From: Oceanospirillum beijerinckii DSM 7166
Lineage (GTDB): Bacteria > Pseudomonadota > Gammaproteobacteria > Pseudomonadales > Halomonadaceae
Reading direction: 5' to 3'
Assembly (NCBI RefSeq): GCF_000422425.1
Contig: NZ_AULT01000012.1
Coordinates: forward strand, 62,001-126,000
DNA: 64,000 nucleotides
Under the pieces are notes generated by a model. It was given only the letters and a program-made list of their open reading frames with translations, was not told the DNA's origin and searched no databases. Positions 26,422 through 36,424 of this stretch are shown piece by piece; positions within the stretch are counted from its first letter, which is position 1, and every line of letters starts with the position of its first letter. The position numbers and the translations under genes are program-made.

Positions 26422-26946
26422 ATGGCTTCAATGTATATGCGTATTGACGGCATCAATGATATTAAAGGTGCTGCAACAATTGGCGAAATCGGCGGAAAAA
26501 AAGGCTTCTTTGCAATTAACTTTATGGACTGGGGCGCTGCCCGTGGCGTAAGTGTTGATGTTGGTAATGCGAATAATGCCGATAAGGGTATGGTTGCATT
26601 AGGCGAGATTAATATTGCTCGTGAATCCGATGGCGCATCTCCGCAGCTGACAACGTTCCTTTTTTCTCCGGGAGCGGAAGGTAAAACGGTTGAGATTCTG
26701 CTGACGAAACCTTCCCGTGAAGGCAGTGGTGCAGATCCCTACATGGTTATGACACTGGAAAAGGCTCGTATGGCGCACTACAGTGTGTCATGCAATGATG
26801 GTGGCCTGCCGGGTGAAACATTTTCTATGACTTACACCACGTTAGCCATCACCTATTATCAGGAAGCTGATGGCGGCAAAATTGAGAAAGGCGATACCGT
26901 TAAGTATGACGTGACTACCGCTAAGCTTGAGTCTAAAGCCAAATAA
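26422..26946 (+). CDS. hcp: T6SS tube protein Hcp (TssD)
   Basis: 174 residues. Begins MASMYMRIDGINDIKGAATI, has central text SPQLTTFLFSPGAEGKTVEILLTKP, and ends with strands carrying FSMTYTTLAITYYQE. This is the Hcp beta-barrel, whose hexamers stack into the inner tube and can carry small effectors. Preceded by AAAGGA. Only one hcp is present in the locus. Strong ribosome binding and codon use suggest high expression. Confidence 0.94.
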   Translation: MASMYMRIDGINDIKGAATIGEIGGKKGFFAINFMDWGAARGVSVDVGNANNADKGMVALGEINIARESDGASPQLTTFLFSPGAEGKTVEILLTKPSREGSGADPYMVMTLEKARMAHYSVSCNDGGLPGETFSMTYTTLAITYYQEADGGKIEKGDTVKYDVTTAKLESKAK

Positions 26947-26971
26947 GCCTAATTAAACCGGGAGATTGAAC

Positions 26972-27472
26972 GTGGCCTTGAATTCACAACATAAAAGGGT
27001 CAGCAAAAACCGTGTCAGCATCACCTATGATGTTGAAACCAACGGGGCTGTTGAAACGAAAGAGCTTCCATTTGTTGTGGGAGTGATTGGTGACTTTTCT
27101 GCTCATAACGAGAACAGGGAAGATCTGGAAGACCGCACTTTCTATCAGGTGGATAAAGACAATTTTGACACCGTGATGAAGCGCGTAGGTCCAGAGCTGA
27201 AAATGAAAGTAAACAACGCTCTGTCTGATGATGACAGTCAGTTTGAGGCCGCACTTAAGTTCAACTCCATGAAGGATTTTGAGCCTGACGCTATTATCGG
27301 CCAGGTTGATGCCCTGCAGAAGCTGGCGGATACCCGCTCTCAATTAAAGTCCCTGTTGGCTAAAGCGGATCGTTCCCGTGATCTGGAAAAACTGTTGAAA
27401 GAAGTACTGCAAAGTGCAGATACCATCAATGCGTTATCTTCAGAGCTGGGTATTGATAAGGGAGAAGCATAA
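26972..27472 (+). CDS. tssB: T6SS contractile sheath small subunit TssB
   Basis: 166 residues. The family signature is RVSITYDVETNGAVETKELPFVVGVIGDFSAH, within residues about 10-45, followed by the conserved RTFYQVDKDNFD region. Forms the sheath with TssC. The GTG at 26972 is chosen because GGGAG (26960-26964) is seven bases upstream; the TTG at 26966 is too close. Overlaps tssC by one base (TAATG), as usual for partners made in equal amounts. Confidence 0.95.
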   Translation: MALNSQHKRVSKNRVSITYDVETNGAVETKELPFVVGVIGDFSAHNENREDLEDRTFYQVDKDNFDTVMKRVGPELKMKVNNALSDDDSQFEAALKFNSMKDFEPDAIIGQVDALQKLADTRSQLKSLLAKADRSRDLEKLLKEVLQSADTINALSSELGIDKGEA

Positions 27473-28953
27473 TGAGTGGTGCAGAGTTAGAAAATGGCGT
27501 ACAGGCCGCCACCGAAGAAGGTTCCCTGAGTTTTCTGGATCGTGCGATTGCTGCGACAACCCAAACTCCGGCTGATACAACCAAGGAGCTGTTTTCTGTT
27601 CTGGCGGAGCAGGCTCTGGATGGCACCGTGGTTTGGGACAAGAACGTCACAACAACCATCGAAAAAGCCATTGCTGAGATCGACAAGCAGATGTCCCGTC
27701 AGTTGTCTGAAATTATGCAGCAGGATGAGTTTCAGCGTCTGGAGGGTTCCTGGCGCGGTCTGAATAAGCTGGTTAAAGAGAGCGAGCTGGGCCCAAGTCT
27801 GAAAATCAAACTGGTTGATTTCCAGAAAGAGGAGCTGCTGGACCAGTTTGAAGATGCGCCAGCTATTGATCGTAGCCCGCTGTTTGATGCGTTGTACCAG
27901 AAAGAGTTTGGTACAGCGGGTGGGCAGCCTTATGGCCTGTTACTGGGCGACTATACCTTCTCCCATAAGGATGAAGATGTCGCTCTGATGCGCTATATGG
28001 GTGAAGTGGCTGCAGCCAGCCATGCGCCTTTTATTGCCGCGGCAAATCCGGAAATGTTCGAATACAACACCTTTGAAACCTTTGATGAGGGTAAGCCGGT
28101 TGCAGCGGGTTTCGATTCTCCAACGTATGCAGCCTGGAATGCCTTCCGTGACAGTGATGATGCCCGTTATGTGACGCTGACGCTGCCGCAAACCATGGCG
28201 CGTCTGCCTTACGGTGCAAAGGGTCTGGGTACCAACGCTTTTAACTATGAAGAGTTAGCCACGGATGCCGATGGTAACCCTTGTCCAAAAGATAATAGTC
28301 AGCTGGTCTGGTCTAATGCGGCGTATGAGCTGGGTCTGAAAATGACTCAGGCGTACACAGCCTATGGCTGGTGTACCGCCATTCGCGGTCTGGACAATGG
28401 CGGTAAGGTTGAGAATCTGCCTAATCTGACATATCTGTCTGAGGCTGGCGATATTCAGCAGCAGTGTCCGGTTGAAGTGAATCTGACCGATGAGCGTGAA
28501 AAAGAGCTGAGTGATCTGGGCTTCCTGCCTTTGGTGCACTATAAAAACACCAACTATGGCGTATTTATCGGTGGTCAGACGACACAGCGTCCTAAGACCT
28601 ATACTGATCCAGATGCCACCAGTAATGCGGCTATCTCGGCGCGCCTGCCTTATATCATGGCCAGTAGCCGTATCGCCCATTACCTGAAAGTGATGGGGCG
28701 TGACAAGCTGGGCTCCAACCTGGAAGCGCCGGATATTCAGCGTGAACTCCAGTCCTGGATCGATCAGTACACCAATTCCGGTGCCATGGGTAATGCTGAG
28801 CGTTCGAAAACACCTTTGTGCGAATCCCGCATTGAAGTTGTGGAGCAACCGGGCCGTCCGGGTGCTTACTCTGCTGTGGCTCACCTGCGTCCATGGTTAC
28901 AGCTGGAAGAGCTGACGACTTCAGTACGTATGGTAACCAAGATCCCAGGCTAA
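27472..28953 (+). CDS. tssC: T6SS contractile sheath large subunit TssC
   Basis: 493 residues, full length. Contains QQDEFQRLEGSWRGLNKLV, PYGLLLGDYTFSH, and MASSRIAHYLKVMGRDKLGS, the latter near residue 395, and ends LEELTTSVRMVTKIPG. It builds the outer contractile sheath with TssB and is recycled by ClpV. Followed by a 13-bp hairpin before a second tssC-like gene. Confidence 0.96.
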   Translation: MSGAELENGVQAATEEGSLSFLDRAIAATTQTPADTTKELFSVLAEQALDGTVVWDKNVTTTIEKAIAEIDKQMSRQLSEIMQQDEFQRLEGSWRGLNKLVKESELGPSLKIKLVDFQKEELLDQFEDAPAIDRSPLFDALYQKEFGTAGGQPYGLLLGDYTFSHKDEDVALMRYMGEVAAASHAPFIAAANPEMFEYNTFETFDEGKPVAAGFDSPTYAAWNAFRDSDDARYVTLTLPQTMARLPYGAKGLGTNAFNYEELATDADGNPCPKDNSQLVWSNAAYELGLKMTQAYTAYGWCTAIRGLDNGGKVENLPNLTYLSEAGDIQQQCPVEVNLTDEREKELSDLGFLPLVHYKNTNYGVFIGGQTTQRPKTYTDPDATSNAAISARLPYIMASSRIAHYLKVMGRDKLGSNLEAPDIQRELQSWIDQYTNSGAMGNAERSKTPLCESRIEVVEQPGRPGAYSAVAHLRPWLQLEELTTSVRMVTKIPG

Positions 28954-28986
28954 TCTCTTAACCCTCCCTGGATTAAGGTAAGCAAA

Positions 28987-29020
28987 GGCAAGCGTCCACT
29001 TTTGTCCGTGGATGCTTGCC
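28987..29020 (+). promoter_or_regulatory. Intercistronic stem-loop after tssC
   Basis: Arms GGCAAGCGTCCAC (28987-28999) and GTGGATGCTTGCC (29008-29020) with an eight-base loop; one pair is G-U. No T-run follows, so it is more likely a 3' stabiliser or processing site that sets tssB/tssC levels above downstream genes than a full terminator. Confidence 0.7.
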
Positions 29021-29045
29021 TGATGACTCTCAGGACGCTCCAACG

Positions 29046-30476
29046 ATGTTTGATCAGGACTGGCAACAGCAATTTAATGAACTGGACGCGGCTGACAGCG
29101 ACTATTTGCTTCAGGCGCTTGAACTGATCAGACAGTTAAACCCCGATATTCTGGCCGACCCGCAGCAGCTTAAGCGCTTTCTGGTGCGTATGATCGCGCA
29201 GCTGGATCAGGCGTTGTCCCGCCAGTTATCCCATATCATGCATGCTGATGATTTTCAGGCTCTGGAAGCCCGCTGGCGTAACCTGCACGAACTGGCCTGT
29301 CTTCCCGTCAGCTTTCAGCGTATTCGTATCCGTATGATAGATATCAGCTGGCAGGAGATCTCCTACGACCTGAATACGGCGAATACGACCCGAAGTTCTG
29401 TGCTTTATAACACCATCGGCAATCGTGAACTGAATACTCTCGGGGGAGAGCCTTACAATATCATTGTTGTCGATCATGCGGTTCATATGGAGATGGATTT
29501 TGATGATGATTACGATGATCTCTATACACTGGAACTATTAGGGCAGTTGGGTGAGGCCGTTTTATGTCCTTTTATTCTGTCAGTATCCGATAGCTTTTTT
29601 GGTGAGAACAGTGCGGACTGGCTATCGGATACTCATCGAATAGAAAAAATCCTGCAAGGCCCGGACTATCAAGGCTGGCAGCGCCTGCGGCAGGTTAAAT
29701 CAACACGCTTTCTGGGTCTGGCAATGCCGGATATTCAGTTGCGCAAACCGTATCAGAATTACCCGGTGCGCTTTATTTTTAATGAGATGGATGAAGGTTT
29801 CTCGGGTGATTTACGTCCGGCGGTGAGCCGAAATACCGGGCTTTGGGGCAGTGCGGCCTTTGCCTTTGCCAGCACGGTAATGCGCGAGTTTAACCGTATC
29901 AGTTGGTTTGGTTTTATTAAATCCCGTTGGCAGGATCGCTATCAGGGGGCTTTGATCAATTTGCCTGAGTCCGGCGCTTATCGCTCGGTGTATCAGCAAC
30001 CTCAAAGCTTTATCCGCCTGTTTGGTCATCTGGCCAGCTTTTACTCCAATCAGGGTTTTATCCCTTTATCCCATAGTCCGCTAACCAATAAATACTTTTT
30101 TGCCGGTAATCACTCCATCTGGCATGCGGGGGATTCGGATCTGGATAAGGTCAGCAGCCAGATACAGACGACATTGATGAGCTGCCGTATTGCCCATTAT
30201 CTGAAGGTGCAGATCAGGGAGATGCTGGGCAGTTATCAAACTGCTCAGGAGTGTGAGATTCACCTGAGCCGCTGGCTGGATCAGTATTGCAGTAATGTGG
30301 CCGATGCAGATGAGAAGGTGCTGGCCAAGTATCCGCTGAGTAAGGGACGGGTAATGGTTAAAGAGCTGCCCGGTGAAAAGGATCGTTTTAGTTGTGAGGT
30401 GCTGATCAAACCTCAATATCAGTTTGATCATTTCTGTGGCGAGATGCTGCTTTCAACCGACCTGTTGGCCAGCTAA
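29046..30476 (+). CDS. Second TssC-like sheath protein (TssC paralog)
   Basis: 476 residues from the ATG at 29046; an alternative TTG at 29016 falls inside the upstream hairpin. It keeps the TssC core: MHADDFQALEARWRNLHEL, LGGEPYNIIVVDH, and LMSCRIAHYLKVQIREMLGSYQ. It is clearly diverged from the tssC just upstream. Tandem TssC-like proteins occur in some T6SS loci. This one may form a specialised ring at the baseplate or sheath end rather than the bulk sheath (inference). Confidence 0.85.
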   Translation: MFDQDWQQQFNELDAADSDYLLQALELIRQLNPDILADPQQLKRFLVRMIAQLDQALSRQLSHIMHADDFQALEARWRNLHELACLPVSFQRIRIRMIDISWQEISYDLNTANTTRSSVLYNTIGNRELNTLGGEPYNIIVVDHAVHMEMDFDDDYDDLYTLELLGQLGEAVLCPFILSVSDSFFGENSADWLSDTHRIEKILQGPDYQGWQRLRQVKSTRFLGLAMPDIQLRKPYQNYPVRFIFNEMDEGFSGDLRPAVSRNTGLWGSAAFAFASTVMREFNRISWFGFIKSRWQDRYQGALINLPESGAYRSVYQQPQSFIRLFGHLASFYSNQGFIPLSHSPLTNKYFFAGNHSIWHAGDSDLDKVSSQIQTTLMSCRIAHYLKVQIREMLGSYQTAQECEIHLSRWLDQYCSNVADADEKVLAKYPLSKGRVMVKELPGEKDRFSCEVLIKPQYQFDHFCGEMLLSTDLLAS

Positions 30477-30513
30477 TAAGCGGATAATCCGCAAGTAATC
30501 ATAAGGTAATCGG

Positions 30514-30942
30514 ATGTCTTTCTGGAACGCATTTCTAAACAAAGAGCAGGGCACTGAACGCAGCGACGAACTGGTGCGCTCTGTGGAATATCAGTTGTGT
30601 GCTCTGTTTGGTTCTGAAGCACCACTGATGCCGGTTTCCCATCGCTTTAAACAGGTGCGGCAGTCGAATTTCTGCTATGGCCTGGAAAGTATTCAGTCGA
30701 TCAGCAGCCAGATGGATAAAGATGAGTTTACCCGCTATGTGCGTAAGCTGGTGCAGGCATTTGAGCCTCGGCTGAGCCAGGTTTCCGTTGAGGTGTTTGA
30801 GCGTGACGAAACCCGTAACCGCATTAATTTCTCCCTGACCGCACAGCTGAATACTCATCAGGGCATCCGTATTGTGGAATTTGACAGTAATATCAGCCTG
30901 GCAGACCAGGGTGCAGAGATAGAGGGGCAGGATATTGTCTGA
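30514..30942 (+). CDS. tssE: T6SS baseplate protein TssE (gp25-like)
   Basis: 142 residues. The gp25/lysozyme-like fold is suggested by SVEYQLCALFGSEAPL near residues 24-39, YGLESIQSIS in the middle, and VSVEVFERDETRNRINFSLTAQL towards the end. It seeds sheath assembly on the baseplate. Overlaps the start of tssF by eight bases. Confidence 0.9.
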   Translation: MSFWNAFLNKEQGTERSDELVRSVEYQLCALFGSEAPLMPVSHRFKQVRQSNFCYGLESIQSISSQMDKDEFTRYVRKLVQAFEPRLSQVSVEVFERDETRNRINFSLTAQLNTHQGIRIVEFDSNISLADQGAEIEGQDIV

Positions 30943-32731
30943 TCAATTGATGCGCTACTACGAGCGCGAGCTGGCTTATATCCGTAAAGCATTATCAGGT
31001 TTTGCTCAGCGTTTCCCGGAGCAGGCCGAACAGCTGCAGCTGAATAAGAACAGCGTCGAAGATCCCAGTATCACACGTTTGCTGGATGGTATGGCTCTGC
31101 TGACGGCTCGCACGGAGCTGCGTCTGGATGAGCAGTTGCCGGATATCCTGCAGGATCTGTTGAACCTGTTATACCCGGGTTATTGTCAGATCGCACCCAG
31201 CTATTGCCCCATTCAGCTGGAAGAAGATCCTGAACAGCTGAGCGAGACCGTGATCTTACCTGCAGGCAGCCAGTTGGCTCTGCCACTGCCCGAGACACAA
31301 CAGTCAGAGTCCCGGCAGGCCCTGTTTACCACCTGTGATGATCTGGTGATCTATCCATTTCGCATTCAGGATGTCAGGGCTGAAATCGCGCCTTTTAATC
31401 ATGAACCTCCGCCCGGTGTGAAAAATGCGGAAGGAGTGATTGAGATTGAACTGAGTTGCTGTGATCCGGCAGGCCTGTTTAACCAGCTGGACGTCGAGCA
31501 TCTGGATTTTTATGTGCGCGGTTTTGAGCGCAATGCTGCCAGTTTGATCGAACTGTTGCTGAAAGAAGTGCAGTACATCTCTGTGGGTGATCAGTCCGGT
31601 CAGCACTATCGGATAGTAGACACAGATCAGTTAGGTAGCCGGATTGCTGACCCTGATCTACAGTTTTTACCGGCTTATCTGCAGCAGTTCACCGGCTATG
31701 ATCTGTTGAGGGATTACTTTATCTATCCTGATAAAGCGGCATATTTTCGTTTGAGTCGTTTCGGTCAGGCGTTAAAGGGGCTGGCTCATAATACTCTGGT
31801 CTTGCGTTTTTATGTCCGTTATCTGCCCGCTGAGTTTCTGCGGATGTTTGATACCCGGGTCTTTAGCCTGAATACCGTTCCGGCGCTGAACCTGTTCCGT
31901 CAGCAGGGTGAACCCCTGAATTATGATTTCAGTCAGCTGACCATGCCTGTGGTGGCCGATATCGGTAATAACAGCGTAACAGAAGTGGTGAGTATTCAGG
32001 AGATCCGGGAAGTACTACCAGACAGCGAGCGCCGCGTTGTGCCTCTGTATGAAGCCCGTTATCAGGCCAGTAAAAACCCTTTGCAATGGCAGGGGCGTCA
32101 GCATTGGGATCAAAATGGTCAACGTCATATGGAGCTGTCTCTGAGTAGCCCCTATTACCTGCCGGACCAGGACAGTGTAGTGCTGGCAATGGATCTGATG
32201 TGCTGTAATGGCCGCAGTCCCTGTCTGGTTGCAGAAGGCACTGAGGTTGAGAGCCTGGAAAGCATCGACCTGCCTGGTGAGATGAAAGTGGTTTCAACGC
32301 CATCATCACCCCGCTACCCCGCTCTGGATAACAGCCTGTACTGGCGTTTTATCGCCTTGCTGAATAATAACTTTGCGTCTTTGTTGCAAACCCATGATCC
32401 GGTTGCGGCTTTAAAGGATGTATTGACTCTGTGCAGTCAAAGTCAGTTGTGTCAGGCCGCCGAAGCGATCAGAGAGGTCAGTTATCAGCAGGAAGTGAGT
32501 ACCATGAATATCTGTGGCCAGAACACCTTTGCCAGTGGCACCCGGGTTAGGGTCACGGTGGATACTGATGCTCTGGATGGTAGTTTTGCGGTGTTAAGTC
32601 AGGTGCTGAACAGCTTTTTCCAGCAGTTCTGCAGCTTTGACCGTTTTATTCAGGTGAATGTCAGTCAGTTTGGTAATGATGCCAATCAGTATGACTTTCC
32701 GGCGGTACATGGTAGCCAGTTATGCTTCTAA
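30935..32731 (+). CDS. tssF: T6SS baseplate protein TssF
   Basis: 598 residues. The N-terminus SDQLMRYYERELAYIRK is the classic TssF opening, and LLDGMALLTARTELRLDEQLP and NLLYPGYCQIAPSYCPIQLE follow. TssF forms the baseplate wedge with TssG, TssE and TssK. The TTG at 30935 is accepted because AGGGG (30923-30927) is seven bases before it and it restores the family start. Overlaps tssG by ten bases. Confidence 0.95.
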   Translation: MSDQLMRYYERELAYIRKALSGFAQRFPEQAEQLQLNKNSVEDPSITRLLDGMALLTARTELRLDEQLPDILQDLLNLLYPGYCQIAPSYCPIQLEEDPEQLSETVILPAGSQLALPLPETQQSESRQALFTTCDDLVIYPFRIQDVRAEIAPFNHEPPPGVKNAEGVIEIELSCCDPAGLFNQLDVEHLDFYVRGFERNAASLIELLLKEVQYISVGDQSGQHYRIVDTDQLGSRIADPDLQFLPAYLQQFTGYDLLRDYFIYPDKAAYFRLSRFGQALKGLAHNTLVLRFYVRYLPAEFLRMFDTRVFSLNTVPALNLFRQQGEPLNYDFSQLTMPVVADIGNNSVTEVVSIQEIREVLPDSERRVVPLYEARYQASKNPLQWQGRQHWDQNGQRHMELSLSSPYYLPDQDSVVLAMDLMCCNGRSPCLVAEGTEVESLESIDLPGEMKVVSTPSSPRYPALDNSLYWRFIALLNNNFASLLQTHDPVAALKDVLTLCSQSQLCQAAEAIREVSYQQEVSTMNICGQNTFASGTRVRVTVDTDALDGSFAVLSQVLNSFFQQFCSFDRFIQVNVSQFGNDANQYDFPAVHGSQLCF

Positions 32732-33675
32732 AAGCTCAGTTGGCGCAAGCTCCGCAGACATTTGATTTTATTCAGGTCGTTCGCTTGTTAAGAGGGATGA
32801 AGCTTAGTCAGAATATTTTCTTCTGGGCGGAGCCTATGCCAGCGGGGTATGCCAGAGAGATCACTGCCGTTGAGCAGGTAGGCTCTGTATCTCGCTACCG
32901 ACTGGGGCTGGAAGCCTTATCTGGTGTTAAGGGGGTGCTGCCCGCTTATTTTCATGAGGAACTGCTGTCCAGTCTGCACGATGAAGACCGTGCGCTGGAT
33001 GAATTCCTGAACATCTTTAACCATCGTTATTTTCAGTTATTGCACCAGGCGATAGAGAAAGGACATCTGCAGTTACGGGAGGAGCAGGAGAGCCAGAGTG
33101 GCCGTCTGACTCGTTTGGCTCAGCGCAGAATCCTGGCCTGCCTGTCTGATACCGATACGTTGGCAACCCGCTCCGAACAGAGCTATCTGCCTTACACGCT
33201 GCAGCTGGGGATGAAGGTGCGTAGCCTGACCGGTTTGCGTCGCTTACTGACAGGATATTTTGAATTGCTGATTCATGTCGAAGCCGCACCGCAAAGTATT
33301 TATCGCTTACCTGCCGGATCGGCCACCCGGCTGGGGCAGCAGTTGGGACAGAATCAGAAACTGGGCCAGGGCTCCGTGCTGGGGCGGACTGCAACCTTAT
33401 GCTGGCAATGCATTGAGATACGGGTCGAACCCAGAAATCAGCAGGAATACTTCCGTTTGCAGAGCGATGAACACTTTTCCTCCCGACTGAGGGATCTGGC
33501 TCATATCTATCTGAGAGAGTACACCGATCTGCGCCTGTACCTTTTTGTCAGGCGCGAGTTTATCGACCAACCGCGTTTGTCAGCTGATCGGCGACTGGCG
33601 GTTCGTTTAGGGGAAGGCAACTGTCTGGCTCCTGAGCGTTATCCTGAACAATATAAAAAAATTCTCCTTCAATAA
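32722..33675 (+). CDS. tssG: T6SS baseplate protein TssG
   Basis: 317 residues. Starts with FDFIQVVRLLRG, contains GVKGVLPAYFHEELLSSLHDEDRALDEF and FLNIFNHRYFQLLHQA, all typical of TssG, and ends with a lactate-type DLRLYLFVRREF strand. Slightly shorter than many homologues but complete. Wedge component with TssF. Confidence 0.94.
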   Translation: MLLKAQLAQAPQTFDFIQVVRLLRGMKLSQNIFFWAEPMPAGYAREITAVEQVGSVSRYRLGLEALSGVKGVLPAYFHEELLSSLHDEDRALDEFLNIFNHRYFQLLHQAIEKGHLQLREEQESQSGRLTRLAQRRILACLSDTDTLATRSEQSYLPYTLQLGMKVRSLTGLRRLLTGYFELLIHVEAAPQSIYRLPAGSATRLGQQLGQNQKLGQGSVLGRTATLCWQCIEIRVEPRNQQEYFRLQSDEHFSSRLRDLAHIYLREYTDLRLYLFVRREFIDQPRLSADRRLAVRLGEGNCLAPERYPEQYKKILLQ

Positions 33676-33686
33676 GGACTCTGAAC

Positions 33687-36296
33687 ATGCCACAGGTAAA
33701 GTTAAGCAATCTGGTAGGAAAACTGGACACCGATCTGAAACTGGCTCTGGAGCAGGCTGCCGGTGCAGCTATGAATCAGAATGTGCCTGCTATTGAAGTG
33801 GAACACTGGTTGCTGCAAATTCTGACCATGAATGATGCTGCTTTTATGCAACTGTTGGATCAGCAGAAAATAGATGTTTCGGGCTTGCAGCAGGAACTGA
33901 ATCAGCGGATTGAGCGTCTGCCGAAAGGCAGTGAAGGTCAGCCAACCATCAGCAGTCAGTTAAGTGAACTGATTGAATCGGCCTGGATGCTGGCCTCGGT
34001 GAATTTTGGTCACTATCAGGTGTCCAGCCTGCATCTGGTACTGGCACTGAATCAGCCGGATCGTTTTGGCGTTAAGCCGGTTACACTCAAAGCGTTTGCA
34101 CAGCTCTCCGTTGAGGCGTTGCAAGCTCAGATCAGTGCCCTGAAAACCTCAGCACCGGCATCCGGTAGCAGCACCGAAGGGGCACCTATGGCGGCCGGTC
34201 CGGTTGAAGGTGGCGCACTGGACAAGTATACGGTTAATCTGACCGCACAGGCCCGAGAAGGGCGTATCGATCCCATTTCCGGTCGTAATGGCGAAGTGCG
34301 TAAAGCCATCGATATTCTGGGCCGTAAGCGTCAGAACAACCCGATTCTGGTGGGTGAACCCGGTGTCGGTAAAACCGCAGTAGTTGAGGGTTTAGCCCTG
34401 CGTATTGCCGAGGGCAATGTACCGGCCAGTATTCAGGGTGTTGAAATTCATTCCCTGGATCTGGGCTTGTTACAGGCCGGTGCCAGTATTAAAGGTGGGT
34501 TTGAAAATCGCCTGAAAGATGTGATTAACGAGGTGAAAAACTCACCGGTGCCGATTATCGTCTTTATCGATGAAGCCCACACCCTGATAGGTGCCGGTGG
34601 CGCTGCAGGTCAGAATGATGCAGCGAATCTGTTAAAACCGGCACTGGCCCGTGGTGAGTTCCGTTCTATCGCCGCGACGACCTGGGCGGAGTACAAAAAG
34701 TATTTCGAAAAAGACCCTGCACTGACCCGCCGTTTCCAGGTGGTCAAAGTGGAAGAACCCACTGCAGAAGATGCGATCCAGATGCTGCGTGGTGTGTCGG
34801 AGTCTCTGAGTGAGCACCATGGCGTCTTTATTAAAGATGAAGCCATTGAAGCCGCCGTGAATCTGTCCATTCGTTACCTGCCATCCCGTCAGCTGCCGGA
34901 TAAAGCGATCAGCCTGATGGATACCGCCTGTGCCCGTATCGCTCTGACTCAGGGCGCTAAACCTGAACAGATCGAACAGCTGGAGCAGCGCATTCACTAT
35001 ATCGAAAGCGAGCTGGCGGCGATGGAAGCGGAGCAGGCGCTGTTCACTGAAGGCGCAGATGTGATCAGTGCGCTGCAGGAAAAAATCAATGAGCTGACCA
35101 CCGAACTGGAAAGTTGCACTAATCGCTGGGAGCAGGAGCAACAGCTGGTTGAGCAGATTCGTGAGCTGAAAGCTACGCTGCAGCAGGAGCATGCAGATAA
35201 CAGTATCGACCCGGCGAAACAAGCTCAGTTACTGGCGCTGTTGGATCAGTTACAGCAGGTGCAGGGGGATGAGCCACTGGTACATGCCCTGGTGGATCAG
35301 CAGACCATTGCCAGCGTGATCTCCAGTTGGACGGGGATTCCAGCGGGCAGCATGATCAAAGATGAAATTACTAAACTGCTGACGCTGGAAGACAGCCTGC
35401 ATAAGCGGGTGATTGGCCAGAAAACGGCGATCAGTGAGCTGTGTAAGAGTATCCGTATCTCCCGTGCCGGTCTGACCGATAGCCGTAAGCCGGTGGGCGT
35501 GTTCCTGATGTGTGGCCCCAGTGGTGTCGGTAAAACCGAAACGGCTATGGCGCTGGCCGATCAGGTATTTGGTGGCGGTGATAACCTGACAGTGATCAAT
35601 ATGACGGAGTTTAAGGAGGAACACAAAATCTCCATGCTGCTGGGCTCCCCGGCAGGTTATGTCGGTTTTGGTGAAGGCGGTGTGCTGACCGAAGCGATTC
35701 GTCGTAACCCTTACTCGGTACTGCTGCTGGATGAGATGGAAAAAGCCCATCCGGGTATTCATGATCTCTTCTATCAGATTTTTGATAAGGGACATATCAA
35801 AGACAGTGAAGGTCGCACGGTGGATTTCCGTAACACCATTATTATCATGACCTCCAATGCGGCGGATCAGGCGATCTGTGATGTGTGTGAGGAGAGTGAA
35901 GAGCGCCCTGAGAATAATGATCTGGTAGAGCGTATTCGCCCGGAACTGCAGAATTTCTTTAAACCGGCCTTCCTCGGTCGTGCCACTGTGATCCCTTATT
36001 ATCCTCTGAACAATGATGAGCTGGGCCAGATTACACAGATCAGCCTGAACCGGATTCGCAAGAAACTGGATGAGCAGTATCATGCCAGCTTTGAGTGGGA
36101 TGATGCTCTGGTTGAGTTTATTGTCGGCCGTAATACCGATCCAACCACAGGTGGCCGTGCGGTTGAGCAGATTATCAATCGCACCCTGATGCCAAAACTG
36201 GCGGAAGAGTGTATCGCCCGTCTGAGTGAAGGTGAGCCGATCAGCCGTGTACATATTGGCGTGGCTAATGGTGAAATAGCCCTGGATATTCAGTAG
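33687..36296 (+). CDS. clpV: T6SS AAA+ ATPase ClpV (TssH)
   Basis: 869 residues. An N-terminal Clp-N double repeat (about 10-150) binds contracted TssC. Two AAA+ modules follow with Walker [10 protein letters not shown] (near 224) and GPSGVGKTE (near 612), Walker [11 protein letters not shown] and [10 protein letters not shown], and a coiled-coil middle domain (about 425-525). The class-specific N-terminus and the context make this ClpV rather than ClpB. It disassembles contracted sheaths for reuse. Separated from the next gene by a large hairpin. Confidence 0.96.
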   Translation: MPQVKLSNLVGKLDTDLKLALEQAAGAAMNQNVPAIEVEHWLLQILTMNDAAFMQLLDQQKIDVSGLQQELNQRIERLPKGSEGQPTISSQLSELIESAWMLASVNFGHYQVSSLHLVLALNQPDRFGVKPVTLKAFAQLSVEALQAQISALKTSAPASGSSTEGAPMAAGPVEGGALDKYTVNLTAQAREGRIDPISGRNGEVRKAIDILGRKRQNNPILVGEPGVGKTAVVEGLALRIAEGNVPASIQGVEIHSLDLGLLQAGASIKGGFENRLKDVINEVKNSPVPIIVFIDEAHTLIGAGGAAGQNDAANLLKPALARGEFRSIAATTWAEYKKYFEKDPALTRRFQVVKVEEPTAEDAIQMLRGVSESLSEHHGVFIKDEAIEAAVNLSIRYLPSRQLPDKAISLMDTACARIALTQGAKPEQIEQLEQRIHYIESELAAMEAEQALFTEGADVISALQEKINELTTELESCTNRWEQEQQLVEQIRELKATLQQEHADNSIDPAKQAQLLALLDQLQQVQGDEPLVHALVDQQTIASVISSWTGIPAGSMIKDEITKLLTLEDSLHKRVIGQKTAISELCKSIRISRAGLTDSRKPVGVFLMCGPSGVGKTETAMALADQVFGGGDNLTVINMTEFKEEHKISMLLGSPAGYVGFGEGGVLTEAIRRNPYSVLLLDEMEKAHPGIHDLFYQIFDKGHIKDSEGRTVDFRNTIIIMTSNAADQAICDVCEESEERPENNDLVERIRPELQNFFKPAFLGRATVIPYYPLNNDELGQITQISLNRIRKKLDEQYHASFEWDDALVEFIVGRNTDPTTGGRAVEQIINRTLMPKLAEECIARLSEGEPISRVHIGVANGEIALDIQ

Positions 36297-36308
36297 ATGT
36301 GGATTTGA

Positions 36309-36386
36309 GCCTTGTCTTGAAACAGGTGCTTTCGCTGTGACAATCATCCGGTTTGCAGAATAACAGGCCGGATGATTGAACAAGGC
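36309..36386 (+). promoter_or_regulatory. Two-tier stem-loop between tssH and the binding-protein gene
   Basis: Inner perfect arms CAATCATCCGG (36341-36351) and CCGGATGATTG (36368-36378), and outer arms GCCTTGT (36309-36315) and ACAAGGC (36380-36386). No T-run follows. Possible partial terminator, attenuator or mRNA-stability element dividing the operon. Confidence 0.65.
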
Positions 36387-36424
36387 ATTCATACTGAACA
36401 GAAGATACGACAACCCGGAACCTT

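Noticed and set aside
28987-29020. Terminator after tssC
   Set aside because: The hairpin is strong but lacks a T-run and lies inside an operon whose later genes are needed for the same machine; listed as a regulatory stem-loop instead.
35250-36413. Long leftward frame (387 codons) opposite clpV
   Set aside because: It is the mirror of a strongly conserved AAA+ gene, its translation is low in known motifs and rich in H, Q and T as expected for an antisense shadow, and no ribosome binding site was seen.
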